A stretch of DNA of 64,000 nucleotides from an uncultured Litoreibacter sp. (GCA_947494645.1 CANLVO010000001.1:682001-746000); one strand, 5' to 3'. Positions 52,248-62,883 are shown, counted from the stretch's first letter. Notes: a model not told the origin generated them from the letters alone. Program-made: numbers and translations.

Positions 52248-52401
52248 AGGCCTGCTTTGCGCGGGCCTCAGCGTCGTTCAGCTGCTGCTTGACCACTTTG
52301 GCGCGCCACAGCGACAGCGCGACAATAGCCGCCATCAGCAGCAATGAGATGCCATAGGCGGACAAAACCGCGCCGGCATATTTACCGAGATCAGGCATCA
52401 T
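52234..52401 (-). CDS. ccmD: Heme exporter protein CcmD
   Basis: A 55-aa protein with the CcmD layout: short N-terminus (MMPDLGKYAGAV), one membrane helix (GISLLLMAAIVALSLW) and a charged C-terminal tail (RAKVVKQQLNDAEARAK). CcmD joins CcmC and CcmE in heme handling for cytochrome c maturation. Its ATG overlaps the ccmC stop (ATGA). A longer frame to 52929 is a shadow of ccmC. No ccmG follows, which would be the usual next gene. Confidence 0.85.
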   Translation of the reverse strand: MMPDLGKYAGAVLSAYGISLLLMAAIVALSLWRAKVVKQQLNDAEARAKQASDTH

Positions 52402-53132
52402 GAGGCGGCTCTTTCGCGGGCCAGCAGCGCTTGCAGGCGGCGGGCGCGAATTTCCGTGCGGGTGCGCAACAAGACCAGCACGACGAACATCAACGCGAAG
52501 CCTGCCATGGAAATGGCAAGCGGGATGAAAAACACATCCGCCACGGTACGGCCCCCAGTGGCCACGGGCACGGAGGTACCCTGATGCAGGCCCTGATTCC
52601 AGAAATTGACCGCATAACGGCTGAGCAGCGCGAAGACTGAGCCTACAAGGCAAAGCACGGAAGTGAGGTCTGCGGCGGTGTCCTGCGTCTCTACCGCCTG
52701 CCACAGCGCGATATAGCCGAGATAGAACAAAAACAGGATCAGGAAGGATGTCAGGCGCGGGTCCCAGGCCCAGTATGTGCCCCACATGGGTTCTCCCCAG
52801 ATGCCGCCAGTGATCAGCGCGATGAGCGTCATAACAAGGCCCACAGGGGCAGCGGCGCGCGCCAGAAGGGCGGAGACATGATGGCGTCTGATCAGCCAGA
52901 TCAGCGAGGCCACCAGCATCATCAGCCACGCATTGATCGCCATCAACGCGGAGGGGACATGCAGGTAAATGATCTTGACGGTGGAGCCTTGGCGGAAGTC
53001 ATCGGGGGTAAAGAAGAACCCCCAGATCAGCCCGGTGCCGACCGACATGATAGCCAACGCGCTGAGCCACGGCAAAAGCCAGCGTGTGGTGCGCATGAAT
53101 TGCGTAGGGTTGGCGTATTTCCAGATCGACAT
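52398..53132 (-). CDS. ccmC: Heme exporter/handling protein CcmC
   Basis: A 244-aa inner-membrane protein with six helices. The tryptophan-rich heme-binding WWD-type motif is visible as GGIWGEPMWGTYWAWDPRLT (about residues 107-126), and histidines flank it (YLHVPSALMAIN). CcmC loads heme onto CcmE in cytochrome c biogenesis. It overlaps ccmD by 4 bases and is separated from ccmB by 127 bases containing a copy of the GGA-TATTTTT motif. Confidence 0.95.
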   Translation of the reverse strand: MSIWKYANPTQFMRTTRWLLPWLSALAIMSVGTGLIWGFFFTPDDFRQGSTVKIIYLHVPSALMAINAWLMMLVASLIWLIRRHHVSALLARAAAPVGLVMTLIALITGGIWGEPMWGTYWAWDPRLTSFLILFLFYLGYIALWQAVETQDTAADLTSVLCLVGSVFALLSRYAVNFWNQGLHQGTSVPVATGGRTVADVFFIPLAISMAGFALMFVVLVLLRTRTEIRARRLQALLARERAAS

Positions 53133-53217
53133 GGCCGCTTCCTATGTGAGCGCGGCTGGTGCTGCAATAGGGGGCACGTAAATGTCAGCGGGCGCAGGGT
53201 TTGGCGGGCGTTGCGTC

Positions 53218-53241
53218 TGGATATTTTTGAACATCGATAGC
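53218..53241 (+). repeat. GGATATTTTTGAACA motif copy
   Basis: A copy of the dispersed motif (TGGATATTTTTGAACATCGA) in the 127-base gap between ccmC and ccmB, a place where operon genes are usually tightly packed. The insertion of this spacer may alter ccm co-expression. Confidence 0.5.
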
Positions 53242-53259
53242 ATTGGGCAAGGGGCCGGA

Positions 53260-53916
53260 TCAGCGCAGGTTCATGCGCAGGGCAGCGGCGGACGCGAAGG
53301 GCATCAGTGCAATGGCGGCGGCGGTGATGCCTGCCATCAGAAGCAGCGGGGTGGTGGCGTCGAGGCCTTCTGCCCCGCGCCGGGCGGCCTCTGCGCCGAA
53401 CAGCAGCGTTGGCATGTAGAGCGGCAGGACGAGGAGCGAGATCAGTAGGCCTCCGCGTTTGAGCCCGACGGTGAGCGCCGCGCCGAAGGTGCCGATGACC
53501 GAGAGCGCGGGCGTGCCAAGGGCGAGGCCTGCGACCAGCCACGGGGTGGCTTGCGGGGGCAGGTTCAAAAGCAGGCCAAGCGGCGCGGCGGCGAGCGTCA
53601 GCGGCAGGCCTGTGGTCAGCCAATGGGCCAGCGCCTTGACGGATGCGATGCCTTCCAGCGGCAATGGCGAGGTGGCCAGCAGATCAAGGGTGCCGTCCTC
53701 TGCATCGAGCTGAAAAATGCGATCCAGCGACAGCAGGCAAGCCAGCAGCGCACCGACCCAGAGGATGCCGGGGGCAATCTTGGCCAATGTCGCGGGCGCG
53801 GGGCCGACGCCGAAGGGCACTAGCACGCAGAGGATGAGGAAAAAGGCGAGACCCAGCCCGAAGCCGCCACCGGCGCGGATGGCGAGCATGAGGTCGCGGC
53901 GCAAAAGCGCGATCAC
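53260..53916 (-). CDS. ccmB: Heme exporter protein CcmB
   Basis: A 218-aa membrane component of the CcmABCD heme-release ABC complex, with six helices and the family's [21 protein letters not shown]-terminus and [20 protein letters not shown] segment. It overlaps ccmA by 4 bases. Confidence 0.93.
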   Translation of the reverse strand: MIALLRRDLMLAIRAGGGFGLGLAFFLILCVLVPFGVGPAPATLAKIAPGILWVGALLACLLSLDRIFQLDAEDGTLDLLATSPLPLEGIASVKALAHWLTTGLPLTLAAAPLGLLLNLPPQATPWLVAGLALGTPALSVIGTFGAALTVGLKRGGLLISLLVLPLYMPTLLFGAEAARRGAEGLDATTPLLLMAGITAAAIALMPFASAAALRMNLR

Positions 53917-54536
53917 TGGAGCGCCTCGTCGAGAAACGGGTCGGTGTCGGTTTGCGGCGTGGCACGAAAGGGCGCGATGTCAAGCTGGGCTGCATCGGGC
54001 AGGCCGAGATCGATATGGGTGGCGATGATCGCAGCCCCGCCCGTGGCCAGATGTGCGGTGACGGCCGCGCCAAATTGCGCGACGGCTTGCACGTCGAGCG
54101 ACACTGTCGGCTCGTCCAGCGCCCAGAGGGGGCGGCCTGTCAGCACGAGGCGGGACAGCGACAGCCTGCGCTTTTGACCAGCCGAGAGCGTGTGGATCCG
54201 GCGGCTGAGCAGCGGGGCCAGCGCGAAGCCCTCGATGGCGGGCGTCACATCGGCTGCGCCGAACACCGTGGCCCAGAATTGCAGCGTCTCAGTAACACTC
54301 ATCTGCGCCTTCAGCCCGTCGGCATGAGCGGCATAGGCCACGTCATCAGGCGTGAAGGAGGTGGTGCCATGGACCGCAGGCGTGAGGCCCGCAAGGCAGC
54401 GCAGGAGCGTGGTCTTTCCCGAACCGTTGGGGCCGCGCAGGATCAGGGCCTGACCGGAGCCAAGCTGAAAGCTCACCCCTGCAATCACCGTGCGGTCGCC
54501 GCGTGCGCAGGCCAGATCATGTGCCACATAGTCCAT
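53913..54536 (-). CDS. ccmA: Heme ABC exporter ATP-binding protein CcmA
   Basis: A 207-aa ABC ATPase that powers release of holo-CcmE during cytochrome c maturation. Walker A is GPNGSGKT (about residues 35-42), the signature is [15 protein letters not shown], and Walker B is [16 protein letters not shown] 54536 ([20 protein letters not shown]) is chosen by family length; the frame is open to 54791 through the promoter region of acnA, which is a non-coding extension. Here it heads the order ccmA-B-C-D. Confidence 0.94.
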   Translation of the reverse strand: MDYVAHDLACARGDRTVIAGVSFQLGSGQALILRGPNGSGKTTLLRCLAGLTPAVHGTTSFTPDDVAYAAHADGLKAQMSVTETLQFWATVFGAADVTPAIEGFALAPLLSRRIHTLSAGQKRRLSLSRLVLTGRPLWALDEPTVSLDVQAVAQFGAAVTAHLATGGAAIIATHIDLGLPDAAQLDIAPFRATPQTDTDPFLDEALQ

Positions 54537-54634
54537 GCCAGACCGCTTAGCGGATTGGCGCAGCACTGGGAAGGGCGGGGCTGGAAGGGTTGCATGCTGG
54601 GTCACGAAAACTGTGATTTGGTAAATTGTATGCG

Positions 54635-54646
54635 ATTGTATACAAT
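54635..54646. promoter_or_regulatory. ATTGTATACAAT palindrome between ccmA and acnA
   Basis: A perfect 12-bp palindrome in an AT-rich part of the 193-base divergent region; a half-site ATTGTAT also lies 10 bases upstream (54625-54631). The sequence resembles operators of GntR-family (FCD) regulators. The binding protein is not encoded nearby. Confidence 0.55.
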
Positions 54647-54729
54647 ATTTTACTTGAACCCTTTCCCCCCTTGGATGTAGAGCGGGGGCAAATCCAGCCA
54701 CCATCCTTTGCTCTATAGGAGAACAGCCA

Positions 54730-57417
<2,688 letters not shown>

Positions 57418-57441
57418 GCCGTTCGATCTTGAGGAAAATGG

Positions 57442-57478
57442 CCCGCCCCAACGATGTTGGGGCGGGTCTCTTTTTTTT
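57442..57478 (+). terminator. Rho-independent terminator of acnA
   Basis: A perfect 11-bp stem CCCGCCCCAAC/GTTGGGGCGGG (57442-57452 with 57456-57466), three-base loop, then TCTC and eight T. It begins 24 bases past the acnA stop. Confidence 0.95.
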
Positions 57479-57479
57479 A

Positions 57480-57590
57480 TGGGGGCGCTGCCCCCAAACA
57501 AGTGACCTAATGGGGGCGCTGCCCCCAAACCCCCGCCCAATGGGGGCTCAGCCCCCAAACCCCCGGAGTATTTTTGAAGCAATGATAGGG
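57480..57590 (+). repeat. Three tandem GC hairpins and GGAGTATTT motif
   Basis: Three copies of a 20-bp unit close to TGGGGGCGCTGCCCCCAAAC start at 57480, 57511 and 57541 (the last has CTCA in the loop). Each folds into a GGGGGC/GCCCCC hairpin. They are followed by CCCCGGAGTATTTTTGAAG (57561-57579). They form most of the otherwise gene-free 266 bases from 57418 to 57683. Confidence 0.75.
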
Positions 57591-57683
57591 GCCGGGCCTG
57601 TCACGCGGGGGCGGTTTGTTGTTCGGGGAGCGGCTGTCTTAAGGGGGTTGGCGGCAGACAGTTTGGCGGGCAAGGTGCGGGTT

Positions 57684-58127
57684 ATGAAAGGCTTTCCTGA
57701 TCTTCCTCCGATATGGCTTGTGGTGTTTCTGGTGCTGAACTGGGCTGTGGCCTCATGGCTGCCGGGTTGGTCCGGCGGCGTATTGGACGTGTTGAGCTGG
57801 GGCCTGATTGGCCTTGGTCTGGTAATGATCGGCTGGTCTGCTTTGTGGTTCTGGCGGCGCAAGACCACCATCGAGCCGCATCACGTGCCGGGCGCCCTGA
57901 TCGTTGAAGGGCCGTTTCGTCTGTCGCGCAACCCGATTTATCTGGCCCTGCTGATCATCTTGCTGGGCGCCGTGATTGGGCGGGGCCAGCCGCTATGTTT
58001 GATCTTTGTTGTGCTATTTTACTGGGTGCTGAGCACCCGTTTTGTGGCACCAGAAGAGGAGGCCTTGCGTGCGGCCTTTGGTGCAGAGGCGGATCGCTAT
58101 ATGGCCCAGACGCGCCGCTGGTTGTGA
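57684..58127 (+). CDS. Isoprenylcysteine carboxyl methyltransferase-like membrane protein
   Basis: A 147-aa membrane protein with four helices and the ICMT/PEMT-like C-terminal motif: EGPFRLSRNPIYLALLIILL (about residues 77-96) and PEEEALRAAFGAEADRYMAQ near the end. Such bacterial proteins use S-adenosylmethionine to methylate unknown lipid or thiol substrates. ATG 57684 is chosen because the upstream extension to 57429 is the repeat region. AAGGTG precedes it. Confidence 0.8.
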   Translation: MKGFPDLPPIWLVVFLVLNWAVASWLPGWSGGVLDVLSWGLIGLGLVMIGWSALWFWRRKTTIEPHHVPGALIVEGPFRLSRNPIYLALLIILLGAVIGRGQPLCLIFVVLFYWVLSTRFVAPEEEALRAAFGAEADRYMAQTRRWL

Positions 58128-58219
58128 TCAATTTCTAACATTTGCTCGCAAAGGCTTGATTGGTCAGGCAGAACGCGGCCAGATAGACAGAGCTTAGTCG
58201 AGCTAGAGGAAATAACGAA

Positions 58220-58927
58220 ATGCGTAAGGTTTTGGCAATGCTGACAGCCGTTGGCCTTGGTGCGGGGCTTGGTGTGGCAACACCGCAAGCGTCACAGGCA
58301 GATGTGGTGGTTGAGCTGTACACCTCGCAGGGCTGTTCCTCCTGCCCGCCGGCAGATGCGCTTTTGGGCGAGCTGGCGGGCCGTGACGACGTGATCGCCT
58401 TGTCGCTGCATGTTGATTATTGGGATTATCTCGGCTGGAAAGACGAATTCGCCAACCCCGCATTTAGCGCCCGGCAACGTGGCTACGCCGCCACCGCAGG
58501 GCAAAGCATGATTTACACGCCACAGATGATCATCGGCGGCAAGGATCATATTGTCGGCACCAAGGCGATGGATTTGGCCGACACGCTGGCCCGCCATAAA
58601 GAGCAGGAAGCGCCGATTGGTCTTGAAGCCCAGCGCCAGGGCGACACCGTGTCGATCCGCGCCGACGCCGCACAAGGCGGGCAGGGCGGGCTGGTTGTGC
58701 AACTGGTGCAATACAGCGTGTCGGAGACGGTTTCGATCAAACGCGGCGAAAATGCGGGCCGCGACATGACCTACCACAATGTCGTCAAAGGCTGGAGCCG
58801 GGTTGGCGAGTGGGATGGTGCGGCACCGTTGAGCATTGACGCGCCCGCAAGCGGCGACAACCCGATGGTTGTGATCATTCAGCGTGCGGGCCCCGGTGTC
58901 ATTCTGGCCGCCACGAAGGTCAAGTAG
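58220..58927 (+). CDS. DUF1223 thioredoxin-like exported protein
   Basis: A 235-aa protein with a signal peptide (cleavage near SQA-DVV) and the DUF1223 thioredoxin-like start VVVELYTSQGCSSCPPADAL, where C39 and C42 form a CxxC pair. Further family features are LHVDYWDYLGWKDEFANPAF and QMIIGGKDHIVGT. It probably acts as a periplasmic thiol-redox protein. AGAGGAAAT precedes the ATG. It overlaps the acyltransferase gene tail to tail by 8 bases. Confidence 0.9.
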   Translation: MRKVLAMLTAVGLGAGLGVATPQASQADVVVELYTSQGCSSCPPADALLGELAGRDDVIALSLHVDYWDYLGWKDEFANPAFSARQRGYAATAGQSMIYTPQMIIGGKDHIVGTKAMDLADTLARHKEQEAPIGLEAQRQGDTVSIRADAAQGGQGGLVVQLVQYSVSETVSIKRGENAGRDMTYHNVVKGWSRVGEWDGAAPLSIDAPASGDNPMVVIIQRAGPGVILAATKVK

Positions 58928-59882
58928 CGTCTTTACTGTCTGCCTCGGGGGCGTCCTCCACGACGAGCCCGGTATGGCGTTCCCACCATGCCTCTTGCTC
59001 CGGCTTCCAGCGGCGGTGGATCCAGAACCATTGCCCCATATGCTGCCGCACCAGCGCCTCGAGTGAATTGTTGAGCGCCTGTGTCATCTCGCGCGGGTCG
59101 CCATGCGGGATAGGGGCCTCGCAGATCACCTCGAAATCGAGGCCGTTGGGCTGACGGATACCGTAGACCGGCACCACCAGTGCATCATATTTCAACGCCA
59201 GCTCGGCGGCCGACAGCGCGGTGGGTGCGCGTTTACCGAAGAAGGTCACATCGGCCCCGTCGCGCATATACTGATCGATCAGAAACCCGCCCATATTGCC
59301 CTCGCGCAGAAAGCGCAGCAGGCCCGACAACCCGCGCCGCCCGCGCGGAAAGACCGGCGTGCCGACTTTGCTGATGGCGGCCACGTAATGGTCGTTGAAA
59401 TAGCCGTTATTCATCTCGCGGTAGAGCGCGCCAACGTTGAAGCCCTTGGCAATCAGCGCCGCGCGGGGGGCGTCGTAATTGCCAAAATGCCCGGTGACCA
59501 AGACCACGGGGCGGCGTTCGGCATGCGCCTCTTCCAGCGCGACGACGCCAGGGCCGGTGAGCGGTGCGTCAGCAAATCGGCGGGTGAAGGCATGGCCGGA
59601 ATAGATCTCGATCAAGGTGCGCCCGGTATTGTCGGGCACCTCACGCGCAAGCCTTTCCACATCGGCCTTTGGAAGGTCGGGCATCACATGGGCGAGGTTG
59701 TCGCGCACCCGTTGGTCGTAGCCCGCCCACGGGGCCACCACCCGCGAAAACAGCCAGCCCACCATTGGCACCCGCCAACGGTATGGCACCAGCAACGCCG
59801 CGCCAATGACGGCCCGGATCGCCAGATTGCTCGCAAAGTCTGCCTTGGTCCTGCGGCCCGAGGCGGTTTGTCCCGCTGCCAT
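58920..59882 (-). CDS. LpxL/HtrB-like lysophospholipid acyltransferase
   Basis: A 320-aa acyltransferase of the lipid A late-acylation family. The catalytic HX4D motif is VTGHFGNYDAPRAA, with the second block MGGFLIDQYMRDGADVTFFG and ALVVPVYGIR. A hydrophobic N-terminal stretch suggests membrane association. It probably transfers an acyl chain to lipid A or a related lipid. It is 3 bases downstream of an EamA gene, the last gene of the long minus-strand run. Confidence 0.87.
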   Translation of the reverse strand: MAAGQTASGRRTKADFASNLAIRAVIGAALLVPYRWRVPMVGWLFSRVVAPWAGYDQRVRDNLAHVMPDLPKADVERLAREVPDNTGRTLIEIYSGHAFTRRFADAPLTGPGVVALEEAHAERRPVVLVTGHFGNYDAPRAALIAKGFNVGALYREMNNGYFNDHYVAAISKVGTPVFPRGRRGLSGLLRFLREGNMGGFLIDQYMRDGADVTFFGKRAPTALSAAELALKYDALVVPVYGIRQPNGLDFEVICEAPIPHGDPREMTQALNNSLEALVRQHMGQWFWIHRRWKPEQEAWWERHTGLVVEDAPEADSKDAT

Positions 59883-59885
59883 AAG

Positions 59886-60731
59886 CTACGCCTGTTGTCT
59901 TTCCCGGTGCCAGACATAGAGACCGGCCGCCGCGATCACAAGCGCACCCAGATAGACCGGGGCATCGGGGTAGTGATCAAAGATGACGATGCCCCACACT
60001 GCAGAAAAGATCAGCGACGTGTAGGACAGAGGCGCAAGGGCCGAGGCCTCTGCATGCACAAAAGCGGTGGTCAGACAAAGTTGTGCGGCCGAGCCGAATG
60101 CGCCGACACAGAGCAGCATGACCAGATCGAGGCCCGTTGGCGTTTGCCAGTAGAACGGCACTAGGACGGACAACACGAGCGTGGCGATGAGCCCGGTGTA
60201 GAACAGCGAGGTCCAGACATCCTCGTCGCGGCCGACAAACCGCGTGGCCAGCGCGTAGCCTGAATAAAACAGCGCGCCCAGCATCGGAAAAAGCAGCCAC
60301 GCAGAGAACCCGTCCGTGCCGGGGCGCAGAATGATCAATGCGCCCACAAGGCCAGCGCCCACACTTGTGGCCCTGTGCCAGCCAATACGCTCGCCCAGAA
60401 ACAGCACCGCCCCCAGCGTCAGAAAGATCGGGGCGGTCTGGGCGATGGCGTTGCTCTCGATCAGGGAGTTCTTCTGGTAGCCTACGAAAAAGCTGGCCGT
60501 GGCGAGCAGCACAAAGACAGAGCGCAGCACCTGGACGCGCGGGTGACGGGTCTGGATGACCTGCCGCAATCGGGGGGCAGCGATGGCGGTGACCAGCGCC
60601 AGCTGGCCCGCATTGCGAAACCACAGGATTTGTACCGTGTCGACACGGGCCGACAGCAGTTTGACGAACACCTCCATCGCCGAAAAACAGAACACCGCCA
60701 TGACCATGAGCGCAAATCCGTTGCGCAACAT
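59886..60731 (-). CDS. EamA/DMT family permease
   Basis: A 281-aa inner-membrane protein with ten helices and two EamA repeats (TAPIFLTLGAVLFLGERIGW and the second-half FVHAEASALAPLSYTSLIFS). Substrate unknown. It follows the nitrile-hydratase-like alpha gene by 7 bases and may be co-expressed; whether it moves a substrate or product of that enzyme is speculation. Distant from the EamA protein at 14510. Confidence 0.88.
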   Translation of the reverse strand: MLRNGFALMVMAVFCFSAMEVFVKLLSARVDTVQILWFRNAGQLALVTAIAAPRLRQVIQTRHPRVQVLRSVFVLLATASFFVGYQKNSLIESNAIAQTAPIFLTLGAVLFLGERIGWHRATSVGAGLVGALIILRPGTDGFSAWLLFPMLGALFYSGYALATRFVGRDEDVWTSLFYTGLIATLVLSVLVPFYWQTPTGLDLVMLLCVGAFGSAAQLCLTTAFVHAEASALAPLSYTSLIFSAVWGIVIFDHYPDAPVYLGALVIAAAGLYVWHRERQQA

Positions 60732-60738
60732 GGCAGGT

Positions 60739-61383
60739 CTAGCCCGGAACTTTGGGCAGGCCGGTGCCGATCATGCTGTCGCGGGTGACCAATTCGGCCA
60801 GCTGCTCCTGGCTCCATCCTTCTGTGCCAGCGGGACGGGCGGGCAGCACGATGTAACGCATGTCGGCGGTGCTGTCATGGACGCGGCAGGTGGTGGCTTC
60901 CGGCAGGTCCACCCCAAATTCAGCCAGCACCTTGCGCGGCTCTTTCACGGTGCGCGAGCGGTACTCGCGGGTCTTGTACCAATCGGGCGGCAGGCCCAGC
61001 AGGTTGCGCGGGTAGCAGCTGCACAGCGTGCAGACGATCACGTTATGGGTGTCTTCGGTGTTCTCGACAGCGACCAGGTTCATCGGGCCGATGTCGAACC
61101 CCATCTCGCGGGTCGCCTTTGACCCGTCAGCCAAGAGCGCCGCCTTGAACGATGGCTCGTCCCACGCGCGGGCCACAACCTTTGCGCCATTGGTGGGGTT
61201 GCGGGCGTCCATCGCTTCGATCTGCGCGTTGACCTCAGCGGCGGTAAACTCGCCCTTTTCGATCATGATCTCGCGGATCGCGATTTCCATGGTCTGCCAG
61301 TAGCTGAGCGGCGCGTCATTGTCTTCGCGGTAGGGGTGGCCCGACGGCGAGAGGTGATGATGATCGTAATGGTCATGCGGCAT
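60739..61383 (-). CDS. Nitrile hydratase alpha / thiocyanate hydrolase gamma-like subunit
   Basis: A 214-aa catalytic-type subunit. The metal site is C118-T-L-C121-S-C123 in VIVCTLCSCYP, the pattern of cobalt-type enzymes (iron types usually have CSLCSC). The sequence after the claw is CYPRNLLGLPPDWYK, where CYPWPVLG is more usual. EYRSRTVKEPRKVLAEFGVD and RPAGTEGWSQEQLAELVTRD complete the family pattern. The N-terminus is His-rich (PHDHYDHHH), possibly binding metal. It starts 11 bases inside the upstream beta-C gene, so it is coupled. It could hydrate nitriles to amides or hydrolyse thiocyanate; sequence alone does not decide. Confidence 0.88.
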   Translation of the reverse strand: MPHDHYDHHHLSPSGHPYREDNDAPLSYWQTMEIAIREIMIEKGEFTAAEVNAQIEAMDARNPTNGAKVVARAWDEPSFKAALLADGSKATREMGFDIGPMNLVAVENTEDTHNVIVCTLCSCYPRNLLGLPPDWYKTREYRSRTVKEPRKVLAEFGVDLPEATTCRVHDSTADMRYIVLPARPAGTEGWSQEQLAELVTRDSMIGTGLPKVPG

Positions 61384-61651
61384 GTGTGTCGATCCAATGC
61401 TCGTAGATTTCAGCGTCGAGCGTGTCGTCGGGCGTCTCAGCCTCATCGCCCCACAGCTCTCTCATCGAAAAACGGACGCGGTAGAGCTGCTTTTCTGGCG
61501 CCGGCAGGCAATAGGCCCGTTGCTCAGGGTTCTCATAAGGCCCAAGCGCGCGTTCGATCACCCCGGTCTTGCCGCGCAGGTAATGTGGCGTGCGGATATG
61601 GCCCGGCGGGGACATGTCGCGGATGCGGACCTGAGCGCCTGCCTCAAGCAT
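61373..61651 (-). CDS. Nitrile hydratase beta C-terminal domain / ScnA-like subunit
   Basis: A 92-aa protein corresponding only to the C-terminal SH3-like half of nitrile hydratase beta. It has AGAQVRIRDMSPPGHIRTPH followed by YLRGKTGVIERALGPYENPE and YRVRFSMRELWGD, in the order of the beta family. In thiocyanate hydrolase this half is a separate subunit. It overlaps the beta-N gene by 8 bases and the alpha gene by 11. ATG 61651 is chosen because family similarity starts there. Confidence 0.88.
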   Translation of the reverse strand: MLEAGAQVRIRDMSPPGHIRTPHYLRGKTGVIERALGPYENPEQRAYCLPAPEKQLYRVRFSMRELWGDEAETPDDTLDAEIYEHWIDTHAA

Positions 61652-62009
61652 TTTGAGCCGCCCCGTAGGTGTCGCCGCGCGCCTTGACCTCTTCCATCTT
61701 CGCGCCAAGCTCTTCGAGCGTGTAGACCCCGGCCTCGATGAAGTTCTGGTTCACGGATGCCACCCAGCGCTCGTAATAGGTCATCTCTTCAAAGGCTTTC
61801 TCGCCCATGTCCTCCAGACAGCGGCGCAGCCCGTCGACGGTGAAATGGCCACGCGCCGATCCGAGGATCATCAGCGCGTCGACGCGCTTTTCCCACAGGG
61901 CGAAGTCATGTTGGTCGTTGGGCACGGGACCGGCGGCATCGCCACCCATGTCATGCCAGCGGCGGGCTTCGGGAAAGTCGTGCTCGGGGTGGTCTGGTGA
62001 TTTGCTCAT
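61644..62009 (-). CDS. Nitrile hydratase beta N-terminal domain / ScnB-like subunit
   Basis: A 121-aa protein matching the N-terminal helical half of nitrile hydratase beta: RWHDMGGDAAGPVPNDQHDF (about residues 17-36), FALWEKRVDALMILG and EEMTYYERWVASVNQNFIEA. It lacks the SH3-like half, which is encoded by the next gene. It could also serve as the metal-insertion activator, since those proteins resemble this domain, and no separate activator is present. It starts 21 bases after the DUF442 gene. Confidence 0.85.
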   Translation of the reverse strand: MSKSPDHPEHDFPEARRWHDMGGDAAGPVPNDQHDFALWEKRVDALMILGSARGHFTVDGLRRCLEDMGEKAFEEMTYYERWVASVNQNFIEAGVYTLEELGAKMEEVKARGDTYGAAQNA

Positions 62010-62030
62010 AGCGGCAGGCTAGGGCGGGGC

Positions 62031-62453
62031 TTACTGCTGCGCAAGCATATCCAACTGCCCGCGCATCTGTTCCATCGGGTAGCCTGCATCGGCCATGGCT
62101 TTGAGGATGTCATCGGTGGGCATCTGCCCCGCCTGCGACAGCCCCCACAAGATTGCCGACCGCGTGCCGGAGGCGCAATAGGCCAGCACTTTGCCGCCTT
62201 CTTTGTGGCCTTCACGCTGCGCCGCGATCATCTCCATATTGAGCTGCCCGCCCGCCATCGGATTGTTTGTCCAGCCCAGCCCTGCACCCTCTGCGGCCTG
62301 CTTGATGAGGTCGGGCTGCTGATCCGGCGCGCTTTCAAAGGCGGGGCGGTTGCAGATGACATGGGTGAAGCCTTGCTCGGCCAAAATGGCCAGATCATCG
62401 GCGTCTATCTGCGGGGCCACGGCGAAATCAGGGGTGAGGGGGCGTATGTCCAT
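62031..62453 (-). CDS. DUF442 / TIGR01244 family rhodanese-like sulfur transferase
   Basis: A 140-aa phosphatase-fold protein with active-site loop YCASGTRSA (C93 to R98). DUF442 domains are fused to or neighbour persulfide dioxygenases and act as rhodanese-like sulfur transferases in sulfide detoxification (the Blh protein of the bigR operon joins both). ITHVICNRP-type sequence (FTHVICNRPAFESAPDQQPD) is also present. ATG 62453 is chosen because the domain begins there. It lies 4 bases after pmpB. Confidence 0.88.
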   Translation of the reverse strand: MDIRPLTPDFAVAPQIDADDLAILAEQGFTHVICNRPAFESAPDQQPDLIKQAAEGAGLGWTNNPMAGGQLNMEMIAAQREGHKEGGKVLAYCASGTRSAILWGLSQAGQMPTDDILKAMADAGYPMEQMRGQLDMLAQQ

Positions 62454-62457
62454 GCCT

Positions 62458-62883
62458 TCAGGTTCCTCTTGCAAGCGCCGCTGTCACCCGCGGCTGCGCC
62501 ATCATGGCCGCGCACATGGCCACGAAGAACACCAACCCTTGCCAGCCGCCAAAACTGAGCGAGGCCATGGCTGGGCCGGGGCAGAGCCCTGACAGGCCCC
62601 AGCCGACGCCGAAAAGCCCTGAGCCAACAGCGAGTTGCGGGGTGATTTTCGCATCTGACGGCGCGGGGATGGGGCCGCCCAAAAGCGCCTCTCGCCTGCG
62701 GGCTGCGACGCGCCAGGCGATGGTCATGGGAAGGATCGCGCCTCCCAAGACGAAGGCCAGCGTCGGGTCCCACGCCCCGAACACATCCAGCCAGCCCTGC
62801 ACCTTGGCGGTGTCCGTCATGCCCGATGTCAAAAGGCCCAGCCCGAACAGCCCGCCTGCGGCCAGCGCAATCAGCCCGCGCAT
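62458..62883 (-). CDS. YeeE/YedE family sulfur transporter subunit (PmpB-like)
   Basis: A 141-aa membrane protein of the DUF6691/YeeE group, four helices: start MRGLIALAAGGLFGLGLLTS (about residues 1-20) and SGLFGVGWGLSGLCPGPAMA near 90-110. It pairs with PmpA to bring in or move sulfur compounds such as thiosulfate. Its ATG overlaps the pmpA stop by one base (TGATG). A longer frame beginning at 63294 is a shadow of pmpA. Confidence 0.88.
   Translation of the reverse strand: MRGLIALAAGGLFGLGLLTSGMTDTAKVQGWLDVFGAWDPTLAFVLGGAILPMTIAWRVAARRREALLGGPIPAPSDAKITPQLAVGSGLFGVGWGLSGLCPGPAMASLSFGGWQGLVFFVAMCAAMMAQPRVTAALARGT

Noticed and set aside
52402-52929. Long minus-strand frame ending in ccmD
   Set aside because: The part beyond 52401 overlaps ccmC in another frame; only the last 55 codons are a real gene.
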